A DNA stretch of 64,000 bases from an uncultured bacterium (lineage in GTDB: Bacteria > Planctomycetota > UBA1135 > GCA-002686595). Both the position numbers and the translations under genes were made by a program. A model generated the notes under the pieces. The model did no database searches. It was not told the origin of the DNA and saw nothing but the letters and a program-made list of their open reading frames with translations. This document shows positions 1 through 10,253 of this stretch, in pieces; positions within the stretch are counted from its first letter, which is position 1, and each line of letters begins with the position of its first letter. The DNA lies in NCBI GenBank assembly GCA_937905825.1, contig CALCXM010000059.1, forward strand, positions 50,833-114,832. The letters run 5' to 3'.

Positions 1-153
1 GTGGTGGACAACACTCTGCCCCCGGTCAATGCGGGCCCCGGTGCTTGGCTGGCTGGATCCACTTGGAATTTGCAGTACTGGTACCGCGACATCCCCGCGG
101 GCAACACGGGGTTCAATTTGTCGAACGGCTTGGCGCTGACGTTCACGCCGTGA
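1..153 (+). CDS. 3' end of a secreted protein with the Cys-rich planctomycete-type C-terminal domain
   Basis: Only the last 50 codons are in the window; the frame is open from base 1 and stops at TGA 151-153. The visible residues include WNLQYWYRDIPAG followed by TGFNLSNGLAL. This matches the ends of three other proteins here: the subtilase at 16474-19095, the propeller protein at 23128-24396 and the broken propeller gene at 3637-5360. By analogy the missing N-terminal part should carry a signal peptide and an exported domain, but its function cannot be known from this fragment. A hairpin about 60 bases downstream would end the transcript. Confidence 0.75.
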   Translation: MVDNTLPPVNAGPGAWLAGSTWNLQYWYRDIPAGNTGFNLSNGLALTFTP

Positions 154-472
154 GTTGATGAGGAGCGCGCGGCACTGCCCTCTGGCATGCATGCGTCGTT
201 CGCCTCTCGAACAGAACAGACCGGCTTGCCCCTTGGCGCGCGCCGGTCTGTCTTTCGATTGGGGCCTGTCCTCCGGGATCGACGGCCTTGCATGAATCGC
301 ATGGGGCCACCCTGTGCAAAGAGGATGTCTTCCGATCTCCGTCCACGGCAAGGGTGGGGCCGTTCGCGACATGCTCGGCAAGGTCTCCTAAATGGCCCGT
401 ACTTTCGTGCTTGGGCCCGCGTGAGGTCCCGCCACGTCACCAGCCGTTCCGCCCTGCGGACAGGACAGACCT
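154..472. other. intergenic region, 319 bases
   Basis: No convincing gene is seen. The region holds the hairpin at 216-251, which would terminate the upstream gene, and presumably the promoter of the gene at 473. The short open frames here have no recognisable content. Confidence 0.5.
216..257 (+). terminator. hairpin terminator after the partial gene
   Basis: ACAGACCGGC (216-225) pairs perfectly with GCCGGTCTGT (242-251) across a 16-base loop. It is followed by CTTTCG, a weak U-tract. It lies 63 bases after the stop at 153. Confidence 0.55.
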
Positions 473-1417
473 ATGAGCTCCATTCAAAACACCCTGGTTC
501 CCTTGCTCTTGCTTGGGAGCTTCGCCTTCGGAACGCAACCCGAGCCTTCCGCCACGCCGGAGCTTTCCGCCGATGAAAGTCCAGGGGCCAAGAATCCGGC
601 GACGGAGAACCCTGTGGCCAAGATCGCGGACGCGTACATCGCCGCCACCTTGGTTGACCGGAACTTGGAGAGGTCAGGCGCGCTGCTGCACGACGACGTT
701 TCGTTCATCGATCCGACCGCCGAGGTATGGGGGCCCGGACCCGCGGCCAAGGGGGTGCGCGGCCGGGAGGAATTCCTCGCCTTGCAAAAGTCCTGGAAGA
801 TCGAGTCGAGTTCCTTCGAGCTGATCACTGGATTCGAGAGCGGTCCCTACGCCTTGCGCATGGGCAAGATCTCCTGGAAGGCCGAAGGCGCTCCCGCCTT
901 CGAGAACATTGCCTTCGCGATGATGTTGAAGATCGAGGAAGGGCGTATTCGCTCCCGGGTTGACTTCGGTGACTACGACGAACTGATTCCCGGCGTTCCC
1001 TCCAACACGGAGGAACTCAAGGCGATTGGCTTGGAATTCCTAGAGGCCTACGGGAGCTTCGATGCGGGGACCATGGGCGAACTCTACACCGATACCGTTC
1101 GCTTTACGGAAGTCCACCCGCAGGGTGTGACGGTCCAGGGGCGCGCGCAGGTGCTGGCTTACCTGAAGGCGGTCAATGCAGGGATCACCGATTTGCAGCT
1201 CAAGCTGGAGCCAGCGGTCGTCTCCTACCAGCACGTGCTGTACACCGGCAGCGCTCGCTTTGAATTCGACACGAACGGCCCAGACGCCCCCGGGGGCGCG
1301 CGGCCCGTGGAGGTTCCCTTTTGGGTTTTGCTGAAGGTCGTCGATGGCGAGATCGTCGAACAGCGCGACTTCACCGGCCTCGACCACCTGGCGGCCTGTT
1401 TGCGGAGCGAGGGGTAA
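473..1417 (+). CDS. exported protein with two NTF2/SnoaL-like domains
   Basis: This 314-residue protein starts at ATG 473. The N-terminus has a hydrophobic stretch (LVPLLLLGSFAFG) that looks like a signal peptide, followed by a Pro/Glu-rich linker. Two similar alpha+beta units follow, at about residues 48-165 and 180-305. Each begins with a helix of the type 'A.AYIAA.L..D' or 'FLEAYGSFDAGTMGELY' and ends with a strand of the type 'LKIEEGRI..RVDFGDYD' or 'LKVVDGEIVEQRDFTGLD'. That is the signature of SnoaL/NTF2-like cone folds, here as an internal duplication. Such folds can be small enzymes or ligand-binding modules, and nothing here shows which. It stands alone before glnS. Confidence 0.6.
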   Translation: MSSIQNTLVPLLLLGSFAFGTQPEPSATPELSADESPGAKNPATENPVAKIADAYIAATLVDRNLERSGALLHDDVSFIDPTAEVWGPGPAAKGVRGREEFLALQKSWKIESSSFELITGFESGPYALRMGKISWKAEGAPAFENIAFAMMLKIEEGRIRSRVDFGDYDELIPGVPSNTEELKAIGLEFLEAYGSFDAGTMGELYTDTVRFTEVHPQGVTVQGRAQVLAYLKAVNAGITDLQLKLEPAVVSYQHVLYTGSARFEFDTNGPDAPGGARPVEVPFWVLLKVVDGEIVEQRDFTGLDHLAACLRSEG

Positions 1418-1697
1418 GAACTTCCAAGCTGCCCCTGGCGCAGCCAGCAGAACGGCTCCGTGCGCAACCAGCTGGAACACCAAGGTGCACAGTGCAGGCA
1501 TGCGGCTCGCGCCCCAGATCCCTTGCTTTGGTCAGATCCGAGGCTGGAAGGGGCTCGGCGCTGGGGGCGCGGGCGATTTCTCCGGGCAGACGGTCCCGGG
1601 GGTGGTCCTCGGGGCTTGAGTTTTGGCCGCCCCCGCCGAGAATAGCGCGCTCCCAAGGCGAGGCGCCCGAGGCGACCTCCTGACTCACCACAGCGAC

Positions 1698-3401
<1,704 letters not shown>

Positions 3402-3430
3402 GGTCGGCCCGCGCGAACCCGCGAGAATCG

Positions 3431-3467
3431 GTCAGGAGGGGAGCCACTGGCTCCCCTCCTGACGTTT
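3431..3467 (+). terminator. intrinsic terminator after glnS
   Basis: A perfect 15-bp stem is formed by GTCAGGAGGGGAGCC (3431-3445) and its complement at 3449-3463, with a 3-base loop. It is followed by GTTTGC, so the U-tract is short. Confidence 0.7.
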
Positions 3468-3636
3468 GCAGGGCCAGGGGGGATTCGCTGCCCGCGCTTA
3501 CGGTTTCGCAGCGCGCGGCTTACAATGCTCGGCGCGCCATTGGGCGCGTTCGGAACGACTCCCTGGGAAGGGGGCCGGCTTGTCCGCCGGCATCACGGGG
3601 GTCCGTACAAGTTCCTTCAACGCCTTGGAGAGATAC

Positions 3637-5360
3637 ATGAAATCAAGAAGCAAGTCCGTCGCCCTCTTGGCCGTCGCGAGCCTTTGCGCCGCCAGCCAGG
3701 CAGCCGCCCAGTCCATCGAGCTCATCACCCAGGGAATCGGTGGTCAAGCGAACGGCAACTCCATCTACCCCGAGATTACGGCCAACGGAACGTACGTGGC
3801 CTACCACAGCGCCGCGTCCAACCTGGTCATCGGCGATACAAATGACGCCCCCGATTGCTTCGTCTACCGGCGCTCCACGGGCGAGACGATCCGCGTTAGC
3901 GTCGCCACCGGCGGAGTCGAAGTTCCCATGGGCGGCTTGGAGCCGGTCATCTCCTTCGACAACCGTTACGTGACGTTCTACTCATTCTCGACGGGGTTGG
4001 TACCCGGTGACCTTCCCGGAACCTCCGACTGCTTCTTGCACCACATTCCCACGGGGGTCACCACTCGCGTTACCCCGTGATCTCGTACTTTGGTCGCTAC
4101 GTGGCCTTCGAGTCAAGCGCCTCCAACTTGATCGCTGGGGACACGAATGGAGTGCGCGATGTCTTCGTGCGCGACACGACCACTGGCATCACCACTTGCG
4201 TGAGCACCTCCGCCGCCGGAGTGATTGGAAACGGCGAGTCCGTGGACGCCTTCATCTCACCGGAAGGCCGCTACGTCGTGTTCGAAAGCGACGCGGACAA
4301 CCTAGTCCCCGGAGATTTGAACGGCGTGCGCGACTGCTTCATGAAGGATCTGCAAACGGGTGCGGTGACGTTGATCAGCGTGAACTCCCTCGGAGAGCAG
4401 GGCAACGCCCTCAGCCAGAACCCGACGGTCTCCGAAAACGGTCTGCGTGTGGCCTTCGCGAGCGATGCCAACAACCTCGTGCCGATGGACGCCAACGGCT
4501 ACTCGGACCTCTTCATGCGCGATCTGGTTGCGGGCACCACCGAACGACTCAACGTCTCCACGTCGGGCGTCCAGGGCCACATTGGCGCCTACGAAGTGAT
4601 CCTTTCCCCTGACGGCGGATGGGCTGTGTTCTTCAGTCACGCATCGAATCACGTCCTTGGGGACAGCAACTCGGTGGGGGACGTCTTTGTGCGGGACTTC
4701 GCCCAAGGCAGCACGGAACGCGTGAGCGTCGGCGACCTTGGCCAACAGGGCTTCGGCGAGTGCAAGTACCCGGCGATCTCCTCGGGTGGACGCTACATCG
4801 CGTTCAGCACCGCTTCGGACAACCTATTGCCCGGAGACACGAACATGGAAGACGACATCTTCGTGGTGGATCGCTACAGCCCCTTCCGACCCTTTTGTTC
4901 CGGGGACGGATCGCTCGTGACTTCTTGCCCCTGTGGCAACGATGGTTCCCCCGGGCGCGGTTGCGACAACTCGAGCAGCACGGGCGGCGCCGCCTTGGTG
5001 GCGAGTGGATCGACGGAGGGCGACACGGTCGTCTTCAGCGCCACCGGTTTGCCGGCGAGCACGGTCTCGGTGGTGCTACAAGCGCAGAATGACTCCTCGA
5101 ACCCGGGCATTCTTTTCGGGGACGGCATCCTGTGCTCGACCGGCGCGATCAAACGCCTCTACATCAAGCCGGGCAACGCGGGAACGATCAGCGCTCCCGA
5201 AGCGGGGGACCCTTCGGTCATGACCCGCTCCGCTCTCCTCGGCGACCCCTTGTCCGCGGGCCTGACTCGCTACTACCAAGTCTACTACCGCGACGCCTCC
5301 CCTGGCTTCTGCACGGCGGGCACCTTCAACGCCTCCAACGGCGTCGAGATTCAGTGGTAA
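3637..5360 (+). pseudogene. secreted beta-propeller (TolB/PD40-like) surface protein, frameshifted
   Basis: The gene starts at ATG 3637 after GGAGAG, with a clear signal peptide ending near AASQAAAQS. It encodes repeated propeller blades of the type 'ISxxGRYVAFxSxASNLxxGDTNGxxDxFVRDxxTGxTxRVSV' (PD40/TolB-like). The first frame stops at TGA 4078-4080 inside a blade. The reading continues in the -1 frame from about 4071 and runs to 5360. At the junction 'GVTTRVT' is followed directly by 'YPVISYFGRYV', whereas intact blades have about 14 residues in between. A deletion of roughly 43-44 bases therefore explains both the shift and the missing residues. The C-terminus (from about 4890) is the Cys-rich domain with CPCGN, FGDGILC and YYQVYYRD. 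It could be a true pseudogene or an assembly error. A GTG at 4077 overlaps the stop, but the product would lack a signal peptide. The end overlaps the convergent MOSC gene by 10 bases. Confidence 0.75.
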
Positions 5361-6085
5361 GGGGTCAAGGCGACCGGGTCTCCCACGCGCACGCTGCCGG
5401 GTGCGTTGACTAGGCCGTAGACTCCGAACTGCCCCTGGGCGGAACGATTGATGGCCTTCAGGGGCGCACTGTTTCGTTCGAGCTCTTCCTGAGCGAAGGT
5501 GGTCATCACACAGCGACCTGTGGCTTGGCAAATGTTCAAGCGCAGGTCGCTGCCAATTTGCAGCTCTTCCCCGAGCCAGTCCAGCTCCACGGGCCGCTGG
5601 CCCTCCAGCTCGATCAAGATGTTGGCGCGGAAGCGGCGCGCATCGCACTCGGCCCCCTGGGCTTCCGCTTGCAGCCAGCGCAGGCCCGCAGTCGTGAGCA
5701 GATGCACCGAGCCCGCGTCCATGTGGGCCACCTCCCCCTCGCTGCTGAGAGTGACCTGCACGCCGAGTGTCTCGGAGAGGGCTGCGTGGATGGCGGGGTC
5801 CGTGGCGTTCCACTGGGCGCCGTCCGGGAAGAGGATCCTGAGCTCGCCTCCTTGGAGACTTGCCTGGAAGTCAAAGAGCCCGAGCATTTCGCAGAAGCGG
5901 GTGCTGTCCTTGCCGCTGCCCAGCTTGCCGTCATGGCGGCGCACCGCATAGAAGCGGTCGCCGATCACCCCGCGCTCGTCAAAGGTCAACTCGTCGCAGG
6001 TCTCGCCCAGCATGGACTTCACCGGGTAACGCCAGAGTTGGCTGACGCGCCCGAGCCGTGGGCGGTTCTCTTCATTGTTGAGCAT
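5351..6085 (-). CDS. MOSC domain protein (MOSC N-terminal barrel plus MOSC domain)
   Basis: This 244-residue protein has the MOSC N-terminal beta-barrel signature at its start (LWRYPVKSMLGE, then ERGVIGDRFYAV). A MOSC domain covers about residues 115-244, with 'RFRANILIE', 'LRLNICQATGRCVMTTF' and 'GVYGLVNAPGSVRVGD'. The Cys in GRCVMTT is the conserved cysteine that in this family carries sulfur or contacts molybdenum cofactor. Relatives include YcbX and the mitochondrial amidoxime-reducing components. The likely role is a molybdenum-dependent reductase or sulfur carrier; the substrate is unknown. It lies 30 bases downstream of csaA on the same strand. Its last 10 bases overlap the end of the convergent gene at 3637-5360. 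Confidence 0.8.
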   Translation of the reverse strand: MLNNEENRPRLGRVSQLWRYPVKSMLGETCDELTFDERGVIGDRFYAVRRHDGKLGSGKDSTRFCEMLGLFDFQASLQGGELRILFPDGAQWNATDPAIHAALSETLGVQVTLSSEGEVAHMDAGSVHLLTTAGLRWLQAEAQGAECDARRFRANILIELEGQRPVELDWLGEELQIGSDLRLNICQATGRCVMTTFAQEELERNSAPLKAINRSAQGQFGVYGLVNAPGSVRVGDPVALTPYH

Positions 6086-6115
6086 GGGGGGGGCGGGCTT
6101 GTTGGAGGGCGGGGC

Positions 6116-6454
6116 TTACATCAACTTGGCGCCCAAGGGCGCGTCGCGTTCGGGCACGCACAGAACGATGGCACCCGCTTCATCCTCGAAACCGGTGACC
6201 AGGCATTCGGAGACGTGGGGCCCGATTTGTTTCTTGGCGAAGTTGACGACGCCGATCACCAGGCGCCCAACCAACTGCTCGGGGGTGTAGTTCACGGTGA
6301 TCTGCGCGCTGGACTTGCGCGTACCAAGCTCGGGGCCGAAGTCGACTTGCAGCAAGTAGGCTGGCTTGCGGGCTTCGGGGAACGTGCGGGCTTCCAGGAT
6401 GCGGCCTACCCGCAGCTCGACCTTCTCAAAGTCCGTCCAAGTGATGGTGTCCAT
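6116..6454 (-). CDS. csaA: CsaA-like tRNA-binding-domain protein
   Basis: A 112-residue stand-alone OB-fold of the EMAP/tRNA-binding type. Family landmarks are FEKVELRVGRILEA at the start, the central SSAQIT, and VIGVVNFAKKQIG. The length and order match CsaA of Bacillus (about 110 residues), a dimeric chaperone proposed to act in protein export. The same fold forms the C-terminal dimerisation domain of some MetRS, but no MetRS body is attached. It lies 30 bases upstream of the MOSC gene and probably shares its transcript. The glutamate dehydrogenase terminator lies just upstream. Confidence 0.85.
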   Translation of the reverse strand: MDTITWTDFEKVELRVGRILEARTFPEARKPAYLLQVDFGPELGTRKSSAQITVNYTPEQLVGRLVIGVVNFAKKQIGPHVSECLVTGFEDEAGAIVLCVPERDAPLGAKLM

Positions 6455-6511
6455 GGTTTTCGCTGGGGAGCCTCGGAGCCGTGCAGTCGTGAAGCAGTGG
6501 AGTAGAAATGA

Positions 6512-6547
6512 CTCGGGGGCGGGAAGCGTTCGCTTCCCGCCCCCGAG
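6512..6547 (-). terminator. intrinsic terminator of the glutamate dehydrogenase pair
   Basis: A perfect 16-bp stem is formed by 6512-6527 and 6532-6547 with the loop GTTC. On the minus strand it is followed by TCATTTCTACT. It lies 30 bases after the stop of the gene ending at 6578 and before csaA. Confidence 0.7.
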
Positions 6548-6577
6548 CGATGGACAGTGGCCTTTGAGCCGGAAGCC

Positions 6578-7885
6578 CTAGGCGTAGATGCCGCGCATGA
6601 TGTCCGCCGCAGCGACGCGATCCACGGCAACCATGTTGGCGGCCATGCGCAAACGAACTCGACGGCCGTCGGTGATCGCCACACTGCTGTTCCAGGCCTC
6701 CGTCATGAATCGACGCAGGCGCTTGTTGATGACCGGGTGGATCCAGGAATAGCCCATGCGGTTCTGCACCCATTCGAAGTAGCTCATCACCACACCGCCA
6801 CCGTTGGCGAGGATGTCGGGCACGATCGGGATGCCGTTGCCGTGCAGAATGCGGTCCGCGCGCATGGACACCGGGCCGTGGGCACCCTCGATGATCAGCT
6901 TGGCGTTCACACTCTCCGCGTTGCGCGAGTGCAGGGCGTTGGCCATGGCACAGGGAATCAAGATGTCACAGGGCAAGGCCAAAAGATCAGCGTTGCTGCC
7001 GTGCTCGCCGGGGCCCGTGTATTCGTCCAGGGGACCACACTCTTTGCGCCATTGCAGAACGCTCTTGACGTCCAGGCCGTTCTGGTTGATCAGGGCGCCG
7101 GAGAGATCGGAGATGCCGATGATCTGGTGACCGTCCTCACTGAGCAGACGCGCCAGGTTGCCACCCACGGTGCCCGCTCCTTGAATCACAATTCTCAGGG
7201 GGCCTGCGGGCAACTTGTAGCGCTCCGTGGCCAGGCGCAGGATCACGCGCAGACCTTGGGCCACCGCGTCCTCGTGGCCGAGGGTTCCACCCATGGAGGT
7301 GGGCTTGCCCGTCACGGCGGCGTTGGTGGTGACCCGGGCGTGGCTCGACAGGGTGTCCACGATCCAGGCCATGATGCGCTCGTCCGAGTTGACATCGGGG
7401 GCGAAGACGTCGCGGTCGGGGCCCACATCCGCGGCGAGCACCGCCGCATAGCGCCGCACGGCGCGCTCGATCTCGCCCTCACTGTGGCGCGGGGCGTTGA
7501 TGCGGATGCCGCCAGCGGAGCCGCCGAAGGGCACGTTGAGCACGGCGCACTTCCAGGTCATCCAGGCCGCCAGGGCACGCAGCTCGTCGACCCGCAGACC
7601 CTTTTCGAGCCGCAGGGGCCCGAGGAAGGGGCCGAGGCCCGCGCTGTGCTGGATGCGGTAGCCGTCGAACACCGCAAGGGAACCGTTGTCCAGACGCACG
7701 GGCACCGAAACCGTGATCTCACGGTCGGGCTTGCGCAGGACGGCGTAAATGTCGCGCTCGACTCCGAGCTCGTGGGCCGCTTCGTCGAAGCTGGCCATCA
7801 TGGTGGCGAAGGGCGTCTCCTCGTCCAGCTCAGGTGTGCTGGGGAGCAGATCGTCCATGTCGTCTTCAAGGACGTTGGGGTTCAT
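6578..7885 (-). CDS. Glu/Leu/Phe/Val dehydrogenase paralogue lacking the catalytic lysine
   Basis: This 435-residue protein has the full glutamate dehydrogenase fold. The N-terminal domain has MTWKCAVLNVPFGG and FAPDVNSDE, and the C-terminal Rossmann domain has VIQGAGTVGG, then PDILANGGGVVMSYFEW. Two key substrate-site residues are changed. The glutamate-binding lysine (usually GPxKGGIRF) is Leu88 in GPFLGPLRL. The catalytic lysine (usually GGGKGG) is Ala124 in FGGSAGG. The TWK lysine (112) and the Asp of PAPD (164) remain. It lies 33 bases downstream of an intact paralogue on the same strand. It is therefore unlikely to be an active amino acid dehydrogenase. A regulatory or structural subunit for its neighbour is the simplest reading, as described for Thermus GdhA/GdhB. 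A nucleotide-binding role remains possible. Confidence 0.85.
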   Translation of the reverse strand: MNPNVLEDDMDDLLPSTPELDEETPFATMMASFDEAAHELGVERDIYAVLRKPDREITVSVPVRLDNGSLAVFDGYRIQHSAGLGPFLGPLRLEKGLRVDELRALAAWMTWKCAVLNVPFGGSAGGIRINAPRHSEGEIERAVRRYAAVLAADVGPDRDVFAPDVNSDERIMAWIVDTLSSHARVTTNAAVTGKPTSMGGTLGHEDAVAQGLRVILRLATERYKLPAGPLRIVIQGAGTVGGNLARLLSEDGHQIIGISDLSGALINQNGLDVKSVLQWRKECGPLDEYTGPGEHGSNADLLALPCDILIPCAMANALHSRNAESVNAKLIIEGAHGPVSMRADRILHGNGIPIVPDILANGGGVVMSYFEWVQNRMGYSWIHPVINKRLRRFMTEAWNSSVAITDGRRVRLRMAANMVAVDRVAAADIMRGIYA

Positions 7886-7918
7886 CTTTGGTGTCTAGGT
7901 GACAGGTTTCGTTTCGAA

Positions 7919-9205
7919 TCAACCAAAGATGCCGCGCATCTTGTAGACAGTGGCCACCCGTTCGATGGCCAGGATATACGCAGCCGTCCGCAGGGACACT
8001 TGGTACTCATCCGCCTTCGAGTTCACGTCATTGAAGGCCTTCACAATGGCCTGCTCCAAGCGCGTGTTGACCATCTCTTCGGTCCAGAAATAACCCATGC
8101 GGTCTTGGACCCATTCGAAGTAGCTGACGGTCACGCCACCAGCGTTGGCCAAGATGTCTGGGACGACCGTGATCTCGCGCTCGTCCAGAATCGTTTGGGC
8201 CTTGGCCGTGGTGGGGCCGTTGGCGCCCTCGACGATCAGCTTTGCTTGAATGCGGTGTGCGTTATGCGAGGTGATCTGGTTCTCGGTCGCTGCCGGAACC
8301 AAGACGTCGCAGTCCTGGAAGATCTGATCCAGGTTCGGGATGTGGTCCGCTTCCGTGTAACCCTCGAGGCGCTTGTTTGTGCGCAGGTACTCGAGCACTT
8401 GCGGCATGTCCAAACCATTCTCGTTGATGATCGCCCCGTACATGTCGGAGATCGAGGTGATCTTGTACCCCTCGCGGTACAGCAGGAGAGCGCCAATGCC
8501 GCCCACGTTGCCGGAACCTTGAACGATCACGCGGGTGTTTTCCGGGCGCCGTCCGATCTTCTTCATGGCCTCGCGGCAGTTGAGCATCACGCCGCGGCCG
8601 GTGGCTTCGCGGCGACCGCGACTACCACCCAAGGAGATCGGCTTGCCGGTGACGACAGCCGTCGTCGTGCGGCGCACGTGCATCGAGTAGGTGTCCATGA
8701 TCCAAGCCATGGTCTGCTCGTCGGTGTTCATGTCCGGAGCCGGGACGTCGCGGTCCGGGCCGAGGATGTCCATGATGCCGGTGGTGTAGCGTCGGGTGAT
8801 CTGCTCGAGCTCGCGCTTCGACAGTTCGCGCGGGTCGCAGATCACTCCGCCCTTGCCGCCGCCGAAGGGAATGTCCACCACGGAACACTTCCAAGTCATC
8901 CAGGCCGAGAGCGCCCGGATTTCATCCAGGTTGACGTCCGGCGCGAAGCGGATACCGCCCTTGCATGGACCGCGCAGGAAGTTGTGCTGCACGCGGTAAC
9001 CGGTGAACACTTTGGTGCTGCCGTCGTCCATCACGATCGGCAGGGAGACAGTCAATTCACGTTCCGGGCGGCGCAAGACTTCGCGCATACCTTCGTCGAG
9101 GTTGAGCAAGTCGGCAGCTTCATTGAACAGCTGCGCCATCGAGAGGAACGGGTTGAACTCGTCCATGTCCTGGGTCGCGCTAACCGTCGCGGGGTTGTTC
9201 GACAT
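7919..9205 (-). CDS. gdhB: NAD(P)-dependent glutamate dehydrogenase
   Basis: This enzyme catalyses reversible oxidative deamination of glutamate to 2-oxoglutarate and ammonia. All substrate-site residues are present: Lys82 in GPCKGGIRF, Lys106 in MTWK, catalytic Lys118 in FGGGKGG and Asp158 in PAPDMNTDE. The Rossmann motif is [14 protein letters not shown], and the C-terminal [17 protein letters not shown] motif is typical. The start ATG at 9205 gives 428 residues, standard for the small hexameric class. An upstream in-frame start at 9259 would add 18 residues with no family match. It is the first gene of a two-gene operon with a catalytically altered paralogue. The symbol is tentative, by analogy with Thermus gdhB (the catalytic subunit). 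Confidence 0.9.
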   Translation of the reverse strand: MSNNPATVSATQDMDEFNPFLSMAQLFNEAADLLNLDEGMREVLRRPERELTVSLPIVMDDGSTKVFTGYRVQHNFLRGPCKGGIRFAPDVNLDEIRALSAWMTWKCSVVDIPFGGGKGGVICDPRELSKRELEQITRRYTTGIMDILGPDRDVPAPDMNTDEQTMAWIMDTYSMHVRRTTTAVVTGKPISLGGSRGRREATGRGVMLNCREAMKKIGRRPENTRVIVQGSGNVGGIGALLLYREGYKITSISDMYGAIINENGLDMPQVLEYLRTNKRLEGYTEADHIPNLDQIFQDCDVLVPAATENQITSHNAHRIQAKLIVEGANGPTTAKAQTILDEREITVVPDILANAGGVTVSYFEWVQDRMGYFWTEEMVNTRLEQAIVKAFNDVNSKADEYQVSLRTAAYILAIERVATVYKMRGIFG

Positions 9206-9503
9206 CAGTTGGAAGCTCGGGGATCTGGGGGTATAGAAGGGTGCGGCTGGCGGCTCCACGGAGGACCAGCGGCTCCCTCACATCGGGGAACCCTTGCGCT
9301 GTGCGCACATTCGAGTTTCCCCCATGCATAAGGGAAAGGGCGAAAGGGTTATTTTTTTGCCTGGGACCACAATCCCTCCCTCCTTTTCGAGGGCCCGTAG
9401 GAGTTTTGCCCAGGGGGAAAGGATGGGGGTCGCGGCCCGCTCCCTGAACGAGCACAATTCGCGGACGATGGGGCGGCCACAAAACAGGGAAGAAGGTGCG
9501 GGC

Positions 9504-10253
9504 ATGGGGCGAACGCCCGAGCTGCGCGAAGACTGGCTGCGCTCCCTGCTGAGCCTTCGTCCGCAGCGCTTTTTTCGCCGTGGACCCGGGCGTGAGACCT
9601 TTTCCGTGGACCTTCCAGGAGGGCAACCGGCTGTGGTCAAGCGCTACGGCCAACCACGGCCCATGGAGGGCCTGCGGCGCCTGGTCCACGGGCAACGGCC
9701 CATGCTCCCCGGCAAGCAAGAGCATCAAACTCTCTGTGAGTTGACCGAGGCGCGGGTGAGCGTTCCCGCTCCGTTCGCTAGCTTTGCCGAAGGCTCCCAA
9801 TCCGTGGTGGTCATGGAGCACTTGCCGGGGCTCGTCAGCTTGCGGGAGCAGCTCGCCGCCAATCCGGGAGAGGCGTCCCGTTTCTATCCGCAAGTGCTGG
9901 AGCTCGTGACGCGCTTTCACGGGGCCGGCTGGTATCACCGGGACCTGTACTTGGATCACCTGGTTTTGGCCGGAGAGGGTCGTCGCCTGGTTTTGATCGA
10001 CCTCGAGCGCGCCCGCCACGACCCGTTCCCGCGGCGCCGTTGGTTCATCAAGGACCTGGCGGCCCTCTGGCATTCCTTGCCGGAAGAGGTCGCGCCGCGC
10101 TGGGCCCTGCGCTTTCTCGCCGCCTGGCTCAATGCTCGGGGGATTCGTGCACGTGATCGTCGGCGCCGTTGGCTGCGGGCTGTGCGCGCCAAAGAAGCTC
10201 GCATGGCAAAGCACGCACCTCGCGGCGGGACGAGCTATCCTCAGGGCACATGA
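9504..10253 (+). CDS. WaaP/InaA-type lipopolysaccharide core kinase
   Basis: A 249-residue kinase-fold protein. It has the family's catalytic loop WYHRDLYLDHLVL, then VLIDLERARHD and RRRWFIKDLAALWHS, which together mark the lipopolysaccharide kinase (InaA/WaaP, Kdo kinase) group. Lys in VVKRY is the probable ATP-binding lysine. It should phosphorylate Kdo or heptose in the LPS inner core at the cytoplasmic face. I chose ATG 9504 because AGAAGG lies at a good distance upstream; ATG 9468 is the alternative. The stop overlaps the next gene's start as ATGA, so the two are translationally coupled. The two following GT9 glycosyltransferases support the LPS core assignment. Confidence 0.8.
   Translation: MGRTPELREDWLRSLLSLRPQRFFRRGPGRETFSVDLPGGQPAVVKRYGQPRPMEGLRRLVHGQRPMLPGKQEHQTLCELTEARVSVPAPFASFAEGSQSVVVMEHLPGLVSLREQLAANPGEASRFYPQVLELVTRFHGAGWYHRDLYLDHLVLAGEGRRLVLIDLERARHDPFPRRRWFIKDLAALWHSLPEEVAPRWALRFLAAWLNARGIRARDRRRRWLRAVRAKEARMAKHAPRGGTSYPQGT

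Noticed and set aside
4071..4080. Programmed -1 frameshift at a run of four C joining the two propeller frames
   Set aside because: The product would still lack about 14 residues of the blade, and no slippery heptamer or clear downstream structure is present. A deletion explains it better.
6557..9331. 924-codon plus-strand open frame across the glutamate dehydrogenases
   Set aside because: It is a GC shadow of two clear genes on the other strand. It is rich in His/Val/Gly with no recognisable motif.
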